A stretch of DNA of 64,000 bases, taken from contig NZ_CP098023.1 in the NCBI RefSeq assembly GCF_030440425.1, positions 2,407,501 to 2,471,500 on the forward strand, given 5' to 3'. Every line of letters starts with the position of its first letter. Positions within the stretch are counted from its first letter, which is position 1. Below are positions 39,657-47,757 of the stretch, one piece after another. Origin of the DNA: Microbulbifer sp. MI-G (GTDB taxonomy: Bacteria > Pseudomonadota > Gammaproteobacteria > Pseudomonadales > Cellvibrionaceae). A model generated the notes under the pieces. That model made no database searches. It had not been told where the DNA came from and saw only the letters and a list, made by a program, of their open reading frames with translations. The translations under genes were made by a program, and so were the position numbers.

Positions 39657-41756
39657 ATGACGAGCATTGCCACTCCCGCCAACCAAAATCTGTCCAGCTC
39701 GGCACACCCAGCCACAACGCCGGAAGGCTTTCTGGTCTGCAAGCGCGATGGACGCACACTGGCTTTCGATGCCAGGCGAATCACCAGTGCACTTTTGCGT
39801 GCCGGGCGCGCTACCCAGGCTTATGACGAAGAGGAAGCATTGCGTCTCACCCAGTCGGTGTTGCAAGTGATTGGCCACCGCTTTGATGACAGCGCACCAA
39901 TTGATATCGAGGAGATCCAGAATATTGCCGAGCAGGTGCTGATCAGCTGCCATTATGTGGATACTGCACGGGCTTATATTGCCTATCGGGGCCGGCATCA
40001 GCAACTGCGCAGTGATCGGCAGTCCCTGGTGAATGTGGAAACCTCAATCAATGAGTATTTGCAGCGGGCAGATTGGCGTGTCGCGGCCAACGCCAATCAA
40101 GGCTACTCTCTGGGCGGTTTGATTCTGAACAGTGCCGGCAAAATGATTGCCAACTACTGGCTGAATCATGTCTATTCGAATGAAATCGGCGCGGCCCACA
40201 GAGATGGTGACCTGCATATCCACGACCTCGATATGCTCGCGGGTTATTGCGCCGGCTGGTCGCTGCGCACCCTGTTGCACGAGGGTTTGAACGGCGTGCC
40301 GGGCAAGGTGGAATCCGCACCACCGGCACATCTATCCAGCGCCGTAGGCCAGATTGTCAATTTTCTCGGAACCCTGCAAAACGAGTGGGCTGGCGCCCAG
40401 GCCTTCAGTTCCTTCGATACTTACCTGGCCCCCTATGTGCGCAAGGACCGACTGGACTACCCCACCGTGCGCCAATGTATGCAGGAATTGATTTTCAACC
40501 TCAATGTGCCGTCCCGGTGGGGGACCCAAACGCCCTTTACCAACCTCACATTTGACTGGGTATGCCCGCAGGATCTGCGCGATCAGGTACCGGTGATCGC
40601 AGGCGAGGAAATGCCCTTCACCTATGGTGCTCTGCAGGAAGAAATGGACTTGATCAACCGCGCCTATATCGAGGTGATGAGCGCGGGCGATGCACGCGGC
40701 CGGGTTTTTACCTTTCCGATTCCCACCTACAACATCACTGCAGATTTTCCCTGGCACAGCGACAACGCAGAGCGCCTGTTTGCCATGACAGCCCGCTATG
40801 GCCTGCCCTACTTCCAAAACTTTATCAATTCAGACCTGAGCCCGAATATGGTGCGCTCCATGTGCTGCCGCTTGCAGTTGGATTTGCGCGAATTACTCAA
40901 ACGCGGTAACGGTCTGTTCGGTTCCGCAGAACAGACGGGCTCTCTCGGCGTAGTAACGATCAATTGTGCACGTCTCGGCTATCTGTACCGCGGCGATTGG
41001 GATGCCCTGGTCACCCGCCTGGATCGGCTGCTGGAACTGGCGCGGGATTCACTTGAGGTCAAGCGCAAAATTATCCAGCGGCACATGGATGCAGGACTGT
41101 TTCCCTATACCCTCCGCTACCTGGGTACTCTGCGCAATCATTTTTCCACCATCGGGGTAAATGGCATCAACGAGATGCTGCGCAATTTCAGTGGTGACCG
41201 CGAGAACATTGCCACTGAAACAGGAACCCATCTGGCCGAAGGACTGCTGGACCATATCCGCACACGCATGACAGAATTCCAGGAACAGACAGGCCATCTC
41301 TACAACCTTGAGGCGACGCCAGCCGAGGGCACCACCTATCGATTTGCCCGTGAGGATCGCAAGCGATTCGCAGACATCATCCAGGCCGGCAGTAAAGAAG
41401 CGCCCTACTATACCAACTCATCACAACTGCCCGTGGGCTTTACCGACGATCCTTTCGAAGCCCTGGCCCGGCAGGAGTCCCTGCAGTCCCGGTATACGGG
41501 CGGTACCGTATTGCACCTGTATCTGGGCGAGCAGTTGCCAGATAGTGACAGTTGCCGCCGGCTGTTACAGCGCGCACTTCAGCACTATCGCCTGCCCTAC
41601 ATCACGGTAACCCCCAGCTTTTCCATCTGCCCGGTGCATGGTTACCTTAGCGGCGAGCACGAATTTTGCCCCCGCTGTGACGAGGCGCTGCTCGCAAATA
41701 AGCAACGCTCCTGCAGCAATTCACACTTGACTACCAAGGAGACATGCCATGCATAA
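39657..41756 (+). CDS. nrdD: Anaerobic ribonucleoside-triphosphate reductase large chain, lacking its glycyl-radical loop
   Basis: The 699-residue class III reductase makes dNTPs without oxygen. An ATP-cone lies at residues ~20-100 (VCKRDGRTLAFDARRI), followed by the barrel with LHIHDLDMLAGYCAGW, NLTFDWVCPQDLRD and MVRSMCCRLQLDL. The C-terminus has the zinc Cys pairs SICPVHGYLSGEHEFCPRCDE and then stops after LTTKETCHA. A normal NrdD would continue for about 50 residues with the radical Gly loop. That segment is missing and is supplied by the next gene. GAGG lies upstream of the ATG. Confidence 0.9.
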   Translation: MTSIATPANQNLSSSAHPATTPEGFLVCKRDGRTLAFDARRITSALLRAGRATQAYDEEEALRLTQSVLQVIGHRFDDSAPIDIEEIQNIAEQVLISCHYVDTARAYIAYRGRHQQLRSDRQSLVNVETSINEYLQRADWRVAANANQGYSLGGLILNSAGKMIANYWLNHVYSNEIGAAHRDGDLHIHDLDMLAGYCAGWSLRTLLHEGLNGVPGKVESAPPAHLSSAVGQIVNFLGTLQNEWAGAQAFSSFDTYLAPYVRKDRLDYPTVRQCMQELIFNLNVPSRWGTQTPFTNLTFDWVCPQDLRDQVPVIAGEEMPFTYGALQEEMDLINRAYIEVMSAGDARGRVFTFPIPTYNITADFPWHSDNAERLFAMTARYGLPYFQNFINSDLSPNMVRSMCCRLQLDLRELLKRGNGLFGSAEQTGSLGVVTINCARLGYLYRGDWDALVTRLDRLLELARDSLEVKRKIIQRHMDAGLFPYTLRYLGTLRNHFSTIGVNGINEMLRNFSGDRENIATETGTHLAEGLLDHIRTRMTEFQEQTGHLYNLEATPAEGTTYRFAREDRKRFADIIQAGSKEAPYYTNSSQLPVGFTDDPFEALARQESLQSRYTGGTVLHLYLGEQLPDSDSCRRLLQRALQHYRLPYITVTPSFSICPVHGYLSGEHEFCPRCDEALLANKQRSCSNSHLTTKETCHA

Positions 41757-41916
41757 ACAAGCCCCAGTATTAAAAGAGAAAGACCGCACCCGCTGCGAGG
41801 TCTGGAGCCGTGTGATGGGCTATCACCGTCCGGTCTCATTCTGGAACCCCGGCAAACAATCCGAACACCGGGAGCGCCGTTTCTTTGTAGCCAACAGCAA
41901 ACCGGGCTCGGTGTAA
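41749..41916 (+). CDS. Separate NrdD glycyl-radical C-terminal domain (split nrdD)
   Basis: A 55-codon gene overlapping the nrdD end by 8 bases in another frame, with AAGGAG seven bases before its ATG. Its core CEVWSRVMGYHRPVSFWNPG, followed by KQSEHRERRFF, corresponds to the C-terminal glycyl-radical segment of class III NrdD proteins (SRVxGYxRPVxxWNxGK pattern). The Gly in RVMGY would carry the radical. The large chain lacks this part, so the two chains must assemble. Independent translation is more likely than a frameshift because of its own ribosome site and start codon. Confidence 0.85.
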   Translation: MHKQAPVLKEKDRTRCEVWSRVMGYHRPVSFWNPGKQSEHRERRFFVANSKPGSV

Positions 41917-41920
41917 AATC

Positions 41921-42547
41921 ATGAATGCGCACCTGCGAGTCGGCGGCTTTACGCCGTTTACCGCCATCGATTATCCCGGCGAATTGGCTGCAGTGGTCTT
42001 TTGCCAGGGCTGCCCCTGGCGCTGCCGCTACTGCCACAACGGCCATCTGCTGCCCGCCCGTGCTCCTAGTACCCACGGCTGGGAACAGGTTGTGAACTTT
42101 CTTGCCGACCGTCGCGGGTTACTGGATGCGGTGGTATTTTCCGGCGGCGAGCCCACAGCTCAGGAAGCCCTGGAGGGTGCCGTAACCGAGGTGCGCAAAC
42201 TGGGATTCAAGGTGGGCCTGCATACCGCCGGTATCTACCCGCGCCGCCTGCGCCGCCTGATCCCCCGATTGGATTGGGTCGGCCTTGATATCAAGGCCCT
42301 GCCGGAAAATTACCCGGCTATTTCCGGTGTGGCTCGCAGTGGAGCTGCACCCTGGCAAAGTGCAAAACTCCTGGCAGAGGCCGGCATTCCCCTGCAGGTA
42401 CGCCTGACCCACCACCCCCGGCTCACAAGCCACAGCGAACTGGACCAGATCCGTCAAAAATTGCGGCTACTCGGGATTCCCCACCTGGAAATACAACCCT
42501 GCAACAGCGCACAGGCTTTAGATGAAACGCTTCGATTGTCATTGTAA
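41921..42547 (+). CDS. nrdG: Anaerobic RNR-activating radical-SAM protein NrdG
   Basis: A 208-residue radical SAM activase that installs the glycyl radical. The CxxxCxxC cluster motif is in QGCPWRCRYCHNGH, followed by VVFSGGEPTAQEAL and GLHTAGIYP for SAM contacts. It begins 4 bases after the split glycyl-radical gene, so the operon order is large chain, radical loop, activase. Confidence 0.92.
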   Translation: MNAHLRVGGFTPFTAIDYPGELAAVVFCQGCPWRCRYCHNGHLLPARAPSTHGWEQVVNFLADRRGLLDAVVFSGGEPTAQEALEGAVTEVRKLGFKVGLHTAGIYPRRLRRLIPRLDWVGLDIKALPENYPAISGVARSGAAPWQSAKLLAEAGIPLQVRLTHHPRLTSHSELDQIRQKLRLLGIPHLEIQPCNSAQALDETLRLSL

Positions 42548-43400
42548 ATTCAGGCAAGGGTTAAGAGATGCACATAATACATGGATACCTATCGCTAACC
42601 CAACAACGCACCTCTGCATACGGAGTACTTCTCCCCAGTAGGGTCCGAGCCTACGGCCAGATTAATATCATCACTGATACCAGCCCCGTCACTGTCAACC
42701 GTAGCGACCTCTGTACTGGAAACAGAAAAGTTAATATCTGGTATCGACAAGTCCAATGCCCGCTTAATACATTTTGGATAGCCCGCAATTATTGACACCT
42801 GACGGCTGGCACCTTTTCCATATAGATTTAAACTCCGCCCAAGGTTAACGTTAACTTGTAGACTAGCAGGCGGCACTCGGTCATCACTCTGGCAAAAATT
42901 CCCAGCCGAGATTGTCTCGTTTTCCACCACAGACAAATTATTTGTCTGCGCAGTAACCTTCCTGTCATTTTATTATTTACTGACAATAAAGTGCAAACTC
43001 GTGCAAATTGAGTTTGCCTGATTCAAAATATCATCAAGCAAGTTCAGCCAAAGCCAGGCTGCCAAGCCGTGAAGGCAGCGCAAGCAATTATAAAAAATCT
43101 CGATATATGCCCCGATAGCTACTTGTCCTTACGCCCAGGCGACAAAGCAACGGGGTAGCACTAATTTATTTTTCAGCGTATCCCCGAAGCCCACGAGAGG
43201 CACCTCGCCCAAATTCCCCTTTCGCGACATTAAAGACATCACACCAAATCCTTTTGAAAAATCACGGTAAGATTGCGCAGAATATTGACATTCCCAATCT
43301 GTGTGCTGAAGTTGATGAAATTTCCACGGTTTATGGCCAGGCACGCTTGAGGTGGTTTATAATTCCTGCGCCCGATAATTTACTATAATGGGAAATATAA
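42548..43400. other. A/T-richer junction region of the protease insert
   Basis: About 850 bases after nrdG where base composition falls. A minus-strand frame with no ATG (42936-42595, about 113 codons) looks like a possible fragment. A second minus-strand frame (43344-43129, 71 codons, MPGHKPWKFHQLQHT start) is unrecognised. Neither has a convincing ribosome site. A promoter for the protease must lie near 43300-43390. Confidence 0.4.
42595..42936 (-). pseudogene. Possible N-truncated gene fragment, unrecognised
   Basis: An open frame of up to 113 codons closed upstream by two in-frame stops, with only a TTG as start. It contains a SDDRVPPASLQVNVNLG stretch and a DSDGAGISDDINLAVGSDP segment rich in Asp, reminiscent of calcium-binding surface-protein repeats, but no family is identified. 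Its position at the edge of the low-GC insert suggests a leftover piece. Confidence 0.25.
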
Positions 43401-45638
43401 ATGATTAGAAAAATGTATCAAATTTCTGCAATTCAAGCAGTACTTTTATTAACATTATCAGGCTGTGGAAGCGATAATAATTCGTCTTCTCCTGCTCCTG
43501 GCTCCGTTGTTTTTGATACTCCACCAACTGTGAATAATGTCACTATAGATGGAGCAAAGCAATGGATTCCGATATCTGGAAAACAATTGGGCAGCGATCC
43601 AGATGGTGATGCTTTAACGTATAGTTTTTCAGAAAAAAATGAGATTATTAATCCTGTTGATGGCGTTTATACATTTAGTCATGGTCAATTATCATTAATT
43701 GGTGATCAATTTGAATATACTTCGATCTCAGGACAAGCCGCCTCTATTGCTTATACTGTAACAGCAAATGATGCTTCAGCTTCTGCAACCATTAAGATCA
43801 CGAATGTTGCAAATGACCCTTTAGCTTATCAACAATGGAGCCTGCGCAATACAGGCCAAAAAGCTTATGCACTATTTGTAGAGAATGAAACCGAAGAACT
43901 TGTTGCTGGCGAAGACATGAATGTTGCAGCTGCTTATGCTCAAGGTGTCACAGGTGCCGGTGTGACAGCGGTTGTTGTAGATTCAGGCTTAGAAATTCGC
44001 CATGAAGACTTGATAGGTAATGTATTACCAAATCGCTCTATCAATTTAAACGCATCAGCAATTGACAGAACAGACCCAACGAGCACTTCTAATAGTGGTG
44101 ATCATGGTACTAGTGTGGCTGGCTTAATCGCAGCTAAAGGCTGGAACAATATAGGTAGCCGTGGTGTAGCCCCAGACACAGGGCTAATCGGTATGAACTA
44201 TTTAGGTGTAGATAAAATAGCACAAACAGAGCTATTGATTCATGGATTTCCTGGAAGTGGTATTTCTGCAGATGAAGAAATTTCAGCATTTAACCGTAGT
44301 TATGGTCATACCACCCCTGCATTTTATACTTACTCAGCTTTAGATGAAGCTATTGAATCTTACCCGAATCTGATGCTTCGAGGTGGCAAAGGTGCCTTGA
44401 GCATGAAGTCTAGTGGCAATGCTTTTGGGGGCAGCGGTCGCGACAACCGTGAAGGTTCTTTATGTGCTGATAATGGTGCTAATCAGTTAGGCCTAACATG
44501 TTATAACTCAGCGTTCCAGACTAGTCACGCTCACCCATATTACTTGAATGTTGCAGCGGTGAACGCTAACGGTAAACATACAAGTTATTCAACAGCTGGC
44601 GCAAGCATAATGGTATCTGCTCCTGCTGGTGAATTTGGTGTTTCTGCTCCTGCCATGGTAACAACTGATCAAATGACTTGTATTAATGGTACTTCTGGCT
44701 TTAATAGTAGACAGATAGACATATATGGCGAAGAACTTGCAGCCTTCATATTTTCATTCAACTACCCAGGCCATCCAGAGAATGTGGGTTGTAACTATAT
44801 TTCAACCTTCAATGGTACGTCTTCTGCTGCGCCGAATGCATCCGGTGTTGTGTCTCTAATCTTATCAGCAAACCCAGAGTTGACCTGGCGTGATGTTCGA
44901 CACATTTTAGCTTCGACAAGCACTATGAATGACCCTGAAAACGAAAAGGTTGAACTGCCAATTGGAGAGGGCTCTTTTGTTGCTCATGCTGGCTGGATTG
45001 AAAACGCAGCTGGTTATCACTTTAATAACCTTTATGGCTTTGGTCGAGTTGATGCAGGTGCAGCTGTTGCCATGGCTTTAAATTACTCAGAGAGCCTTGG
45101 CGAGCAAATTATCACCGAATGGCAAGGCCTGGGCTCAACTGCTGGTGAAGCCGCCTTGGAGGCGATTATTCCAGACAATAATGCAACTGGTGTGAGTCAG
45201 GAAATCGAAGTTACAGAAGATATTATTATTGAAGCTATGCAGTTCGAGTTTGATATTCGCAATGATCATATGGGCTTCATTTTAAATGACAGTCTATTAA
45301 CCTCAGCTGGTAACGACTTAGCGCTTGAAGTCATTTCTCCTTCAGGCACCAGAAGTGTTTTACTTTCTTCCAAGCAGGCAGCAATAGCACCTTCTCAAAA
45401 CTTTACTGATGGACCTAGCCTTGGTTACATCATGGATGGTGTCGTAGTTCTTTCCAATGCATTTTATGGTGAAAATGCTAAAGGATCTTGGACTATCAGA
45501 GCATTAGATACTGGTGAAACTAACATCGAATTCTCACGCACGAATAACTTTTCTGGGGCGACAGGCCTGATAAATAATCCTGTAGAGAGTGTTCTGGAAG
45601 GTGTATCACTAAGAACATTCGGACGTGCAGCTCAATAA
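43401..45638 (+). CDS. S8 subtilase lipoprotein with P-domain (ASP-like)
   Basis: A 745-residue secreted serine peptidase. A lipobox LSGC ends at Cys22. Residues ~40-135 resemble a cadherin/Ig-like module (SDPDGDALTYSF). The subtilase triad is Asp194 (VVVDSGLEI), His235 (GDHGTSVAGLIAA) and Ser474 (NGTSSAAPNASG), with the oxyanion Asn340 in SSGNAFG. After ~560 a P/proprotein-convertase domain follows (LALEVISPSGTRSVLLS, GSWTIRALDTG). No usual I9 propeptide precedes the catalytic domain. The next gene may supply that function. The codon use is A/T-rich, unlike the surrounding chromosome. Confidence 0.9.
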   Translation: MIRKMYQISAIQAVLLLTLSGCGSDNNSSSPAPGSVVFDTPPTVNNVTIDGAKQWIPISGKQLGSDPDGDALTYSFSEKNEIINPVDGVYTFSHGQLSLIGDQFEYTSISGQAASIAYTVTANDASASATIKITNVANDPLAYQQWSLRNTGQKAYALFVENETEELVAGEDMNVAAAYAQGVTGAGVTAVVVDSGLEIRHEDLIGNVLPNRSINLNASAIDRTDPTSTSNSGDHGTSVAGLIAAKGWNNIGSRGVAPDTGLIGMNYLGVDKIAQTELLIHGFPGSGISADEEISAFNRSYGHTTPAFYTYSALDEAIESYPNLMLRGGKGALSMKSSGNAFGGSGRDNREGSLCADNGANQLGLTCYNSAFQTSHAHPYYLNVAAVNANGKHTSYSTAGASIMVSAPAGEFGVSAPAMVTTDQMTCINGTSGFNSRQIDIYGEELAAFIFSFNYPGHPENVGCNYISTFNGTSSAAPNASGVVSLILSANPELTWRDVRHILASTSTMNDPENEKVELPIGEGSFVAHAGWIENAAGYHFNNLYGFGRVDAGAAVAMALNYSESLGEQIITEWQGLGSTAGEAALEAIIPDNNATGVSQEIEVTEDIIIEAMQFEFDIRNDHMGFILNDSLLTSAGNDLALEVISPSGTRSVLLSSKQAAIAPSQNFTDGPSLGYIMDGVVVLSNAFYGENAKGSWTIRALDTGETNIEFSRTNNFSGATGLINNPVESVLEGVSLRTFGRAAQ

Positions 45639-45651
45639 GAAGGGTAATACA

Positions 45652-46203
45652 ATGAAGCTTAATACATTAATGATCTTAACTGCCGCACTGTATTTATCAG
45701 GGATGGCGCAGGCTAGTGCTGTTGACAACATGGAAAAGAATGATATAAAGGTCAAGCCGCTAGGAACGATATCCGGCGCAAGAGCGAGCTCTGCTGAGTT
45801 TGGTATCTTTAGGGTTGAGCGATCAATGGCCAGTGTCCCATCATCGATTGCTGCACCAGAGCAGGTTGTTGCAATAAAAGGTGAAATGGCCATAGTGAAT
45901 ATCAATGCTGATGCAGCAACAGACATTGTTGCTAAAGGTACAATAGTACGAAATACACTTACCGATGAACTAACAACTTTAACTGGTAATATCACAGTTT
46001 TATTAGGTAAAAATGTCAGCGCGTCAGAAGTAGCATCAGTTGCTGGCATGGAAGTATTATCGGAATTTCCCGGCACTGACATTGCCATCTTGAAAGTTAG
46101 AGAAAGCAATGACTTGTTAAAAGCTTTGAATGCGATACAACATTCGGGCTTAACGCTTGAAAGTCGAGTTGAAGTTACAGAGACTATGAACAAAGCGCAA
46201 TAG
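45652..46203 (+). CDS. Secreted propeptide-like partner of the subtilase
   Basis: A 183-residue exported protein (signal peptide to about AQA-SAVD) starting 13 bases after the protease stop. The second half, NITVLLGKNVSASEVASVAG, MEVLSEFPGTDIAILKVRE and LLKALNAIQ, has the strand-helix pattern of subtilase propeptides, detached from any peptidase. In Aeromonas, serine protease ASP needs a separate downstream protein (ORF2) as external chaperone, and this pair has the same layout. The role as folding chaperone or inhibitor is inferred. An ATG nine codons upstream overlaps the protease. Confidence 0.65.
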   Translation: MKLNTLMILTAALYLSGMAQASAVDNMEKNDIKVKPLGTISGARASSAEFGIFRVERSMASVPSSIAAPEQVVAIKGEMAIVNINADAATDIVAKGTIVRNTLTDELTTLTGNITVLLGKNVSASEVASVAGMEVLSEFPGTDIAILKVRESNDLLKALNAIQHSGLTLESRVEVTETMNKAQ

Positions 46204-46244
46204 CTAAAACTTACCTAAATTAGCAAGTTTTATCTGAGACAGAC

Positions 46245-46277
46245 AAAGGGCATCACCTTATAACTGATGCCCTTTTT
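46245..46277 (+). terminator. Terminator of the protease operon
   Basis: An 11-bp hairpin (AAAGGGCATCA, 9-base loop, TGATGCCCTTT) runs into a T-tract, 42 bases after the partner-gene stop. Confidence 0.88.
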
Positions 46278-46409
46278 ATGGTAGAGTTCAGAATTCTGAA
46301 CACTACCAATAGTTTTATCTCACATCATCCATATCACACGCCATTCTTCTTCAGAATATACGTAAGCGCTCAATTAACACCTCCCTTTGATTCACTCGTC
46401 AGGTCTGCT

Positions 46410-46850
46410 TCCATTGTGATCAGTGATCAGCCCCACCAAGGTGGTCCAGTTTAAATGTTAGTGCATAGCGGGCCATGGCTCTTTCTCCACGGTGGTTTCC
46501 GGGGCCGGTGGGCGGTAGCCCAAGGCACTGTGTGCCCGCTTGGTATTGTAGTGCTTCCGCCCCCCTCAATAATAAATTCCGCCTCTTGTAATGTATAGAA
46601 TATTTCACCGTTCAGAAGCTCGTCTCTGAGCCGGGCGTTGAAGCTTTCACAGTACCCATTCTCCCAGGGTGAGCCCCGCTCTATGTAAGCCACCTTTGCG
46701 CCAACAGATGTGATCCAGTCCCTGACCGCCTGTGCCATGAATTCCGGGCCAATGTCTGGCCGGATGAAGGCGGGAACACCACGTAAAATGAACAGGTCTG
46801 TTAATACATTAATCACTTTGCTCTGAAGATTCCATAGCAACAGAGCTTCA
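46410..46850 (-). mobile_element. Remnant of an IS3-family transposase (orfB 3' part, frameshifted)
   Basis: The minus strand encodes the C-terminal half of an IS3/IS407-type DDE transposase: VINVLTDLFILRGVPAFIRP, DIGPEFMAQAVRDW (DNGPEF altered to DIGPEF), ERGSPWENGYCESFNARL with the last catalytic Glu. After EFIIE a G6 run shifts the frame. The true ending RKHYNTKRAHSALGYRPPAP and EKEPWPAMH lies in another frame. A TGATCAGCCCCACC sequence near 46417-46440 looks like the right IS end. The N-terminal half and orfA are not recognisable upstream, so it is dead. Confidence 0.85.
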
Positions 46851-47175
46851 ATCTTCCCAACGGTCTGCGCTCACGGTAAGTCGGTGTAAACCCGGAGAGT
46901 AGAGAGAATTTGACTGGCCTTGCAGATGGGGTTACTTGATCGCTTACGATGAAAAGGTACTCGCAAGTCATTGATATCCATATGCAACCGGACAATGCGT
47001 AGCTGCGAACAGCGCGTTTGCCCCTTTGCTGCCACGCACCTCGCCGTTTGCAGAGCAGAGCACCATGACAGTGTCTCGAGAAGCAACTAAGGTAACCTTA
47101 TAAGTGGCAGCTGCCTGGAAACCCGAACCCCGGTACTTTGCCCAATGGTATCCCTTGCTGTATGATTTACTGTCA
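46851..47175. other. Gap between IS remnant and Cys-rich gene
   Basis: About 325 bases. Several short minus-strand frames overlap one another, none with a recognisable product. I see no gene here. It probably joins decayed insert DNA to the metal-efflux promoter region. Confidence 0.4.
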
Positions 47176-47577
47176 ATGAAACACGCCCCATCCAGATTCC
47201 GCACCAGACTGGCCTCGCTGGCGACCCTGCTCCTGCTGATGTTACAGGTGCAGGCTGTTTTGGCCTGTGAAATGATGGATCGCCCGGCATCTGGGGCCGT
47301 CTGCTGCTGTGATCATACGGCCGCGGACTCCGAGCCCCCGATGGATTGCTGCGAGTATGAAGCTCAGGTTTCCCTCAAGACACCTCTGGATGGTCACCAG
47401 GCAGCCCTGACCACAGCGCCCCTGACACCTGAACTGCCGCAGTTTGCGCCGCCGCCAACTTACCAGTGGCCGCAGATTCTTGCCCCACCAGCGCCAACCA
47501 GAGCCACCGGCCTCCTCTCTCACCTCCCCTACCCTGGCAACCGCACCTGGCTCGATACCCTGCGCCTGCGTATTTGA
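47176..47577 (+). CDS. Small secreted Cys/Met-containing protein of the metal-efflux locus
   Basis: A 133-residue exported protein. The signal peptide ends near VLA-CEMMD. Directly after it come a Cys cluster (CEMMDRPASGAVCCCDH, DCCEYE) and Met residues, plausible copper or silver ligands. The rest is Pro-rich. Small proteins of this type often precede RND copper-efflux genes in marine bacteria. An ATG 24 codons upstream gives no signal peptide, so 47176 is used. The adaptor gene follows after 180 bases. Its function (metal sensing or binding in the periplasm) is inferred. Confidence 0.65.
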   Translation: MKHAPSRFRTRLASLATLLLLMLQVQAVLACEMMDRPASGAVCCCDHTAADSEPPMDCCEYEAQVSLKTPLDGHQAALTTAPLTPELPQFAPPPTYQWPQILAPPAPTRATGLLSHLPYPGNRTWLDTLRLRI

Positions 47578-47757
47578 TCGCTCCCGTTCTCTGACTCCCC
47601 CTGTCCGCACCACCGTTTGAGTGTGCGGGCTTTCAGAATCATTGTCCGAGGAGCGAATCTTGACTGCCAATAACCCCATTGCTGCCCTCAGCAGGCAAAA
47701 AACCACGATCGTCCGGCACACTGGCGAACGAGCTCTCTCCAGCCAGGGAGGAAAACC

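Noticed and set aside
41749..41916. Programmed frameshift joining nrdD to the radical loop
   Set aside because: Not needed: the small gene has its own start and ribosome site. Still possible, but no slippery sequence was seen.
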